In this document: positions 13,274-16,429 of the stretch, piece by piece
How the letters are laid out: each line of letters begins with the position of its first letter
Position numbering within the stretch: the first letter of the stretch is position 1
Source: Clostridia bacterium
Lineage (GTDB): Bacteria; Bacillota; Sulfobacillia; SLMV01
Reading direction: 5' to 3'
DNA length: 16,429 bases
Assembly (NCBI GenBank): GCA_007133365.1
Contig: SLMV01000081.1
Coordinates: 1-16,429, forward strand
The notes under the pieces: generated by a model
What the model was told of the DNA's origin: nothing
The model's database searches: none
Seen by the model: the letters and a program-made list of their open reading frames with translations, nothing else
Program-made: the position numbers and the translations under genes

Positions 13274-13727
13274 ATTCTTCACCTCCTCGCTGTTTGACAT
13301 ACTGAAATCCCGCAATTTCATCGACTTGTTTTTGTTGTTGCCGTCTCTCGATCACCCGCCACCGAGCCTGATGACGGCGCTTGAGCGTTTCCAGCATTTG
13401 CTCGCGCTGCCGGGCCACCAAAAGACGGGCTTGACATTCTTCCACCTCAACCGCCTTTTGGTCATAGTCCTCTTTCAGGGCGTGGCATTGCCGCTCGAGG
13501 CGTACCTGATGGGCCCAATGACGACGCAACTCGCCGGCGGGACAACCCTGTTCCTTTGAGGCCACCAAATCATCCCGCCGTTTTTTTCGTTGCTGATATC
13601 CATCCTGAAGGGCATTTTGCGCACCCTGTCGGCGGCGGTGGGCCTCACGGGTTTGATTCGCTTCGAATTGGGCCTGTTTGATCCGCAGTTGGTAGATCCT
13701 CTCAAGACGAAAACGACTCGGCGTCAT
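13245..13727 (-). CDS. fliJ: FliJ, export chaperone / ATPase stalk protein
   Basis: The 160-residue protein is almost entirely predicted coiled coil, rich in Gln, Arg, Glu and Lys. It begins MTPSRFRLERIYQLRIKQAQ, which matches the F-R-L-(E)-x-(V/I)-L-x-L-R start of FliJ. It lies between fliI and fliK and is near the usual length (about 147). The ATG at 13727 has TAAGG six bases upstream; it overlaps the end of fliI by 26 bases, and its own end overlaps fliK by 29. In the known complex FliJ inserts into the FliI hexamer like the gamma subunit of F1 and contacts FlhA. Sequence alone gives weak recognition, so order and start motif carry the call. Confidence 0.88.
   Translation of the reverse strand: MTPSRFRLERIYQLRIKQAQFEANQTREAHRRRQGAQNALQDGYQQRKKRRDDLVASKEQGCPAGELRRHWAHQVRLERQCHALKEDYDQKAVEVEECQARLLVARQREQMLETLKRRHQARWRVIERRQQQKQVDEIAGFQYVKQRGGEEYGWINDSQC
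13281..13287 (-). promoter_or_regulatory. Ribosome binding site deciding the fliK start
   Basis: On the minus strand this reads AGGAGGT within GAGGAGGTGA, 7 bases before ATG at 13273. It lies downstream of the in-frame starts at 13321 and 13300, so it makes 13273 the start. Confidence 0.85.
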
Positions 13728-15060
13728 GATCTGCCTTACCCCCCTTTAGAATGGCCTGAAGCTGCAATTTGGTCTCGGACAACGGTGTGGGTTGATCCGG
13801 CGTCTGCCGCAAAAACTGACGAATGGCGGCCATCCGGTCGATGGCGCGGTCGACCTGAGGATCGGCCCCCCGCTGATACGCCCCAATATTGATGAGATCG
13901 CGGGCATCTTGATAAGCGGCCAAAAGGCGCTTCAGCTCGCGGGCCGAGCTCTCGTGATCGTCAGTGACGATATCCGACATCAGACGGCTTACGCTCTTGA
14001 GCACATCGACCGCCGGGTAATGCCCTTCATCCGCCAACTCGCGGGATAGTTGAATGTGGCCATCCAAAATGCCGCGAACCGCATCGGTAATGGGTTCTTC
14101 CATATCATTTCCTTCCACCAAAACCGTGTAAAACGCGGTCATGGTCCCCGTTTTCGAATTGCCCGAGCGCTCCAACAATTGAGGCAACAGTGAGAACACG
14201 GAAGGCGGATACCCTCGGGTGGTAGGGGGTTCGCCCGCGGCCAGGCCGACTTCACGCTGCGCCATGGCAAAGCGGGTTATTGAATCCATCATCAACAGGA
14301 CGTCGGCGCCCTCTTCACGAAAGTACTCGGCAATGGTGGTGGCCACATAGGCCGCTTTAATGCGCATAAGAGCGGGCTGATCAGAGGTCGCAACGACCAC
14401 CACCGAACGCCCCAAACCCTCAGGCCCGAGATCATCTTCAATGAAGTCGCGGACTTCACGGCCCCGTTCCCCGATAAGGCCGATCACATTAACATCGGCA
14501 TCCGAAGTGCGAGCGATCATGCCCAATAAGGTGCTCTTTCCCACCCCACTCCCGGCGAAAATTCCCAGACGCTGCCCGCGGCCGCAAGTGAGAAGACCAT
14601 CAATGCTTCGCACTCCGAGGTCGAGGGGTTGGGAGACACGGCTTCGCTCGAGCGGTGAAGGCGGTGCGGCATAGATACTTCGCCGCTGCTCGCTTTCGGG
14701 TTTGGCTTTCGCATCGATGGCGCGTCCTAAGCCATCGAGGATCCGGCCTTTTAGCTCGGGACCAACGGGCACCTGAAAGGATGCGCGCGCCACCTGAACC
14801 CGCATGCCGGCGCGAATACCTTGAACCTCGGAAAAGGGCAGGAGGAGCATCGTCCGATCATCAAATCCGACCACTTCGGCCATGACCGGCTCGACCCGAG
14901 AATCCTCCCCGAATAAGCGACACAATTGCCCGATTTGGGCACTTTTGCCGCGCGCTTGAATGGTCATGCCCACCATCCGATGAACGTAGGCATAGCGCTC
15001 CCGGGGCTCCCATTGGGCAATGCAATTCCAAATGCGCTCGATTTCACCCGAGATGCTCAT
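13702..15060 (-). CDS. fliI: FliI, flagellar export ATPase
   Basis: The 452-residue ATPase is normal in length and close in pattern to the F1-ATPase beta subunit. Walker A is AGSGVGKS (169-176). The catalytic-Glu segment is GERGREV (197-203, Glu198), and Walker B is DVLLMMDS (253-260). The arginine/Pro-rich GEPPTTRGYPPSVFSLLPQL (276-295) and YTVLVEGNDMEEPITDAVRG (311-330) complete the family pattern. An N-terminal domain (1-100) binds FliH. The ATG overlaps the fliH stop (ATGA) and is preceded by GGAGGAGG. It works with FliH and FliJ to deliver export substrates to FlhA/FlhB at the base of the flagellum. Confidence 0.97.
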   Translation of the reverse strand: MSISGEIERIWNCIAQWEPRERYAYVHRMVGMTIQARGKSAQIGQLCRLFGEDSRVEPVMAEVVGFDDRTMLLLPFSEVQGIRAGMRVQVARASFQVPVGPELKGRILDGLGRAIDAKAKPESEQRRSIYAAPPSPLERSRVSQPLDLGVRSIDGLLTCGRGQRLGIFAGSGVGKSTLLGMIARTSDADVNVIGLIGERGREVRDFIEDDLGPEGLGRSVVVVATSDQPALMRIKAAYVATTIAEYFREEGADVLLMMDSITRFAMAQREVGLAAGEPPTTRGYPPSVFSLLPQLLERSGNSKTGTMTAFYTVLVEGNDMEEPITDAVRGILDGHIQLSRELADEGHYPAVDVLKSVSRLMSDIVTDDHESSARELKRLLAAYQDARDLINIGAYQRGADPQVDRAIDRMAAIRQFLRQTPDQPTPLSETKLQLQAILKGGKADHDAESFSS

Positions 15061-15785
15061 CGTTCCTCCTCCCTTTCGCCCAACGCGTTGCGCAACGATT
15101 CCACGGCATCGTCGATGGTGCCGACAATAATGCCCTCATCGCCTTGAAGGCGAAACTCCCCCGGTCCCAATTCCGTATCCGTATTAAACAAAAGGCGGAC
15201 GCGAGGAGGCAATTCCTGCTCTAATTCGCCTCGGACCGAAAGCAGTCGATCCAGGTCGGATGGGGACACGCTGAGTGTGACATCGGAGGTTTCGGAAAAC
15301 GACCCAAGGGAATGACGCACCCGTGTCGCAATATGCTCAGGTTGCATTTCGAGTTCCTCACATAAAATGCGCTCCACGACGTCCACCACCACTCGACTGA
15401 GATCGCGTTCGATTTGCCACCAACGGGTCGCCTCACGCTGTTTCATTTCTTCGTGCCATTGCTGGATGGAATCGAGGAGGTCTAAGGCTTTTGATATTCC
15501 CGCCTGATAGCCCTCCTCATGCCCGGTTTTTAACGCTTGTTCCCGGTGACGTTTTGTTTCTTCTTTGGCCTGCCTAATAATAGCTTCGGCATCCTTTTTT
15601 GCATTTATTAGGTCGGCCGCATCATCGTGCGGCAAATGCTCAGTTTTCTTGGGGCTCTCCGATGACACCCTCGGCCTTTCGCATGCAGGCCGATCCGGGA
15701 GCCTCTTTGTTCCTTCGATCTTGGCTTTATCCATTTTGATCACGTTCGAATCAGACCACGATGTTTTCTTGACGGCCACGGGCAA
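15057..15785 (-). CDS. fliH: FliH, negative regulator/adaptor of the export ATPase
   Basis: The protein has up to 242 residues: a variable charged N terminus, a long coiled coil (about 60-140, with EAIIRQAKEETKRHREQALK and GHEEGYQAGISKALDLLDSI) and a C-terminal FliH domain with HIATRVRHSLGSFSET, LSVSPSDLDRLLSVRGELEQ and GPGEFRLQGDEGIIVGTIDD. Position between fliG and fliI is standard. The start is uncertain. TTG at 15785 has AAGGGAG nine bases upstream but lies 35 bases inside fliG. GTG at 15743 and ATG at 15734 give shorter proteins but have no clear site, although the SNVIK sequence there is a common FliH beginning. FliH dimers bind FliI and anchor it to FliY/FliN in the C-ring. Confidence 0.88.
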   Translation of the reverse strand: MPVAVKKTSWSDSNVIKMDKAKIEGTKRLPDRPACERPRVSSESPKKTEHLPHDDAADLINAKKDAEAIIRQAKEETKRHREQALKTGHEEGYQAGISKALDLLDSIQQWHEEMKQREATRWWQIERDLSRVVVDVVERILCEELEMQPEHIATRVRHSLGSFSETSDVTLSVSPSDLDRLLSVRGELEQELPPRVRLLFNTDTELGPGEFRLQGDEGIIVGTIDDAVESLRNALGEREEER

Positions 15786-16429
15786 TCACGATTTCTCCCT
15801 TCTCATCAAGATCGCGCACCACATTGACGATTTTCTGCTGAGCCTCTTCAACCGCACTTAGGCGCACCGGACCCAAGAATTCCATGTCTTCTTGGGCCGC
15901 TTCAGCAGCGCGACTCGAGAGGTTCGACACGATGAGATCCTTGACTTCGTCGCTGCTCGCTTTTAAGGCAAGGGGCAGATCGTTCTGCAGGTCCACCTCG
16001 CGAAGAACGCGTTGCACCGCCCGGTCATCGAGAAGGGTCAGATCATCAAAGGTAAACATGCGTTTGCGCACTTCCTCGGCCAGTTCGGTATCTTCGTCCT
16101 CTAAGTGGCTCAAAATCGCCTTTTCGGTGCCGCGATCGGCGAGGTTTAAAATGTCCACCAGGGATTCGATCCCGCCGGTTCGCGTGTAATCTTCATGCAT
16201 CAATGATGAGAATTTTTGCTCCAACAGGTTTTCGACCTGTTCAATGATTCCCGGCGACGTCCGATCCATCAGCGCCAGTCGCCGCGCCACCTCCGTTTGA
16301 AGCTCCGCTTGGAATTTTCGAATCACATCAGCACCTTGCTCGGGCGCCAAATAGGAGAGGATCAGTGCGATGGTCTGGGGGTGTTCATCCTGAAGAAAGT
16401 TCAATAATTGTTCCGGATCCATCCGACGA
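15751..16429 (-). CDS. fliG: FliG, flagellar motor switch protein (middle and C-terminal domains; 5' end outside window)
   Basis: The reading frame is open to base 16429, so the N terminus is missing; about 225 residues of the usual 330-340 are present. Visible parts are the middle domain with the EHPQ motif (LQDEHPQTIALILSYL), the linking helix, and the C-terminal torque domain with KRMFTFDDLTLLDDRAVQRV. The FliG-type charge pattern SSRAAEAAQEDMEFLGPVRL holds the Arg and Glu/Asp residues that interact with MotA. An internal ATG at 16422 is not the true start, because family similarity continues upstream of it (RRMDPEQL). FliG binds FliF above and FliM below and is the rotor track for MotA. 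Confidence 0.95.
   Translation of the reverse strand, partial: RRMDPEQLLNFLQDEHPQTIALILSYLAPEQGADVIRKFQAELQTEVARRLALMDRTSPGIIEQVENLLEQKFSSLMHEDYTRTGGIESLVDILNLADRGTEKAILSHLEDEDTELAEEVRKRMFTFDDLTLLDDRAVQRVLREVDLQNDLPLALKASSDEVKDLIVSNLSSRAAEAAQEDMEFLGPVRLSAVEEAQQKIVNVVRDLDEKGEIVIARGRQENIVV
15795..15801 (-). promoter_or_regulatory. Possible ribosome binding site for the fliH TTG start
   Basis: On the minus strand this reads AAGGGAG, 9 bases before TTG at 15785. It also encodes part of FliG (EKGEI), so its match could be accidental. Confidence 0.4.

Noticed and set aside
13274..13321. Upstream extension of fliK by 16 residues
   Set aside because: It would place the AGGAGGT site inside the coding region and deepen the overlap with fliJ; the ATG at 13273 is the well-signalled start.
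13098..13559. Plus-strand open frame of 153 codons antisense to fliJ and fliK
   Set aside because: It lies entirely opposite two well-supported genes, has low-complexity Ser/Leu-rich content, no recognisable domain and no convincing ribosome binding site. It is a shadow frame.
1..16429. Mobile element, CRISPR, tRNA/rRNA or phage genes within the window
   Set aside because: Every stretch is accounted for by flagellar genes or gaps of at most about 85 bases; no direct repeats, integrase-like frames or RNA gene signatures were seen.

Overview
The window is one uninterrupted block of a large flagellar (fla/che-type) operon. All 21 genes lie on the minus strand, so transcription runs from base 16429 towards base 1. 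The gene order (fliG-fliH-fliI-fliJ-fliK-flgD-flg_new-flgE-flbD-motA-motB-fliL-fliM-fliY-fliO/Z-fliP-fliQ-fliR-flhB-flhA-flhF), strong AGGAGG-type ribosome binding sites, a FliY-type FliN, a short FlgD and the FlbD/SwrD gene point to a Gram-positive Bacillota. The motAB pair sits inside the operon, between flbD and fliL, as in many Clostridia and some deep Bacilli, and unlike Bacillus subtilis. Base composition is moderate, and several proteins (FliY, FliK, MotB, FliL) are rich in Asp/Glu. I cannot name a genus.

Layout in transcription order. Bases 16429-13245 hold the switch protein FliG (5' end outside the window) and the export ATPase complex FliH-FliI-FliJ. Bases 13273-9800 hold hook assembly: the hook-length protein FliK, the hook cap FlgD, a small conserved flagellar operon protein, and the hook protein FlgE. 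Bases 9755-7471 hold motor power: FlbD/SwrD, the stator proteins MotA and MotB, and FliL. Bases 7457-5543 hold the C-ring proteins FliM and FliY. Bases 5516-123 hold the export gate FliO/Z, FliP, FliQ, FliR, FlhB and FlhA. Bases 126-1 hold the start of the placement GTPase FlhF.

Genes are packed with ATGA overlaps, longer overlaps of 8-35 bases, or short gaps. The longest non-coding stretch is about 85 bases (upstream of flgE), and it holds an imperfect inverted repeat. I see no terminator, promoter, RNA gene, mobile element, CRISPR or internal gene on the plus strand. Several starts are probably TTG (motA, fliO/Z, fliP, perhaps fliH) and fliR starts with GTG, each with a credible ribosome binding site.

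The operon is conventional, but the switch complex is not. FliM lacks the N-terminal EIDALL-type CheY-P-binding peptide and has GSND where the FliG-binding GGxG loop is expected. FliY keeps an EIDALL peptide, but its middle region is short and has lost the CheC-type phosphatase signature. No cheY follows fliY. FlhB carries NPIH instead of the near-universal NPTH autocleavage motif. These departures are the points most worth following up.
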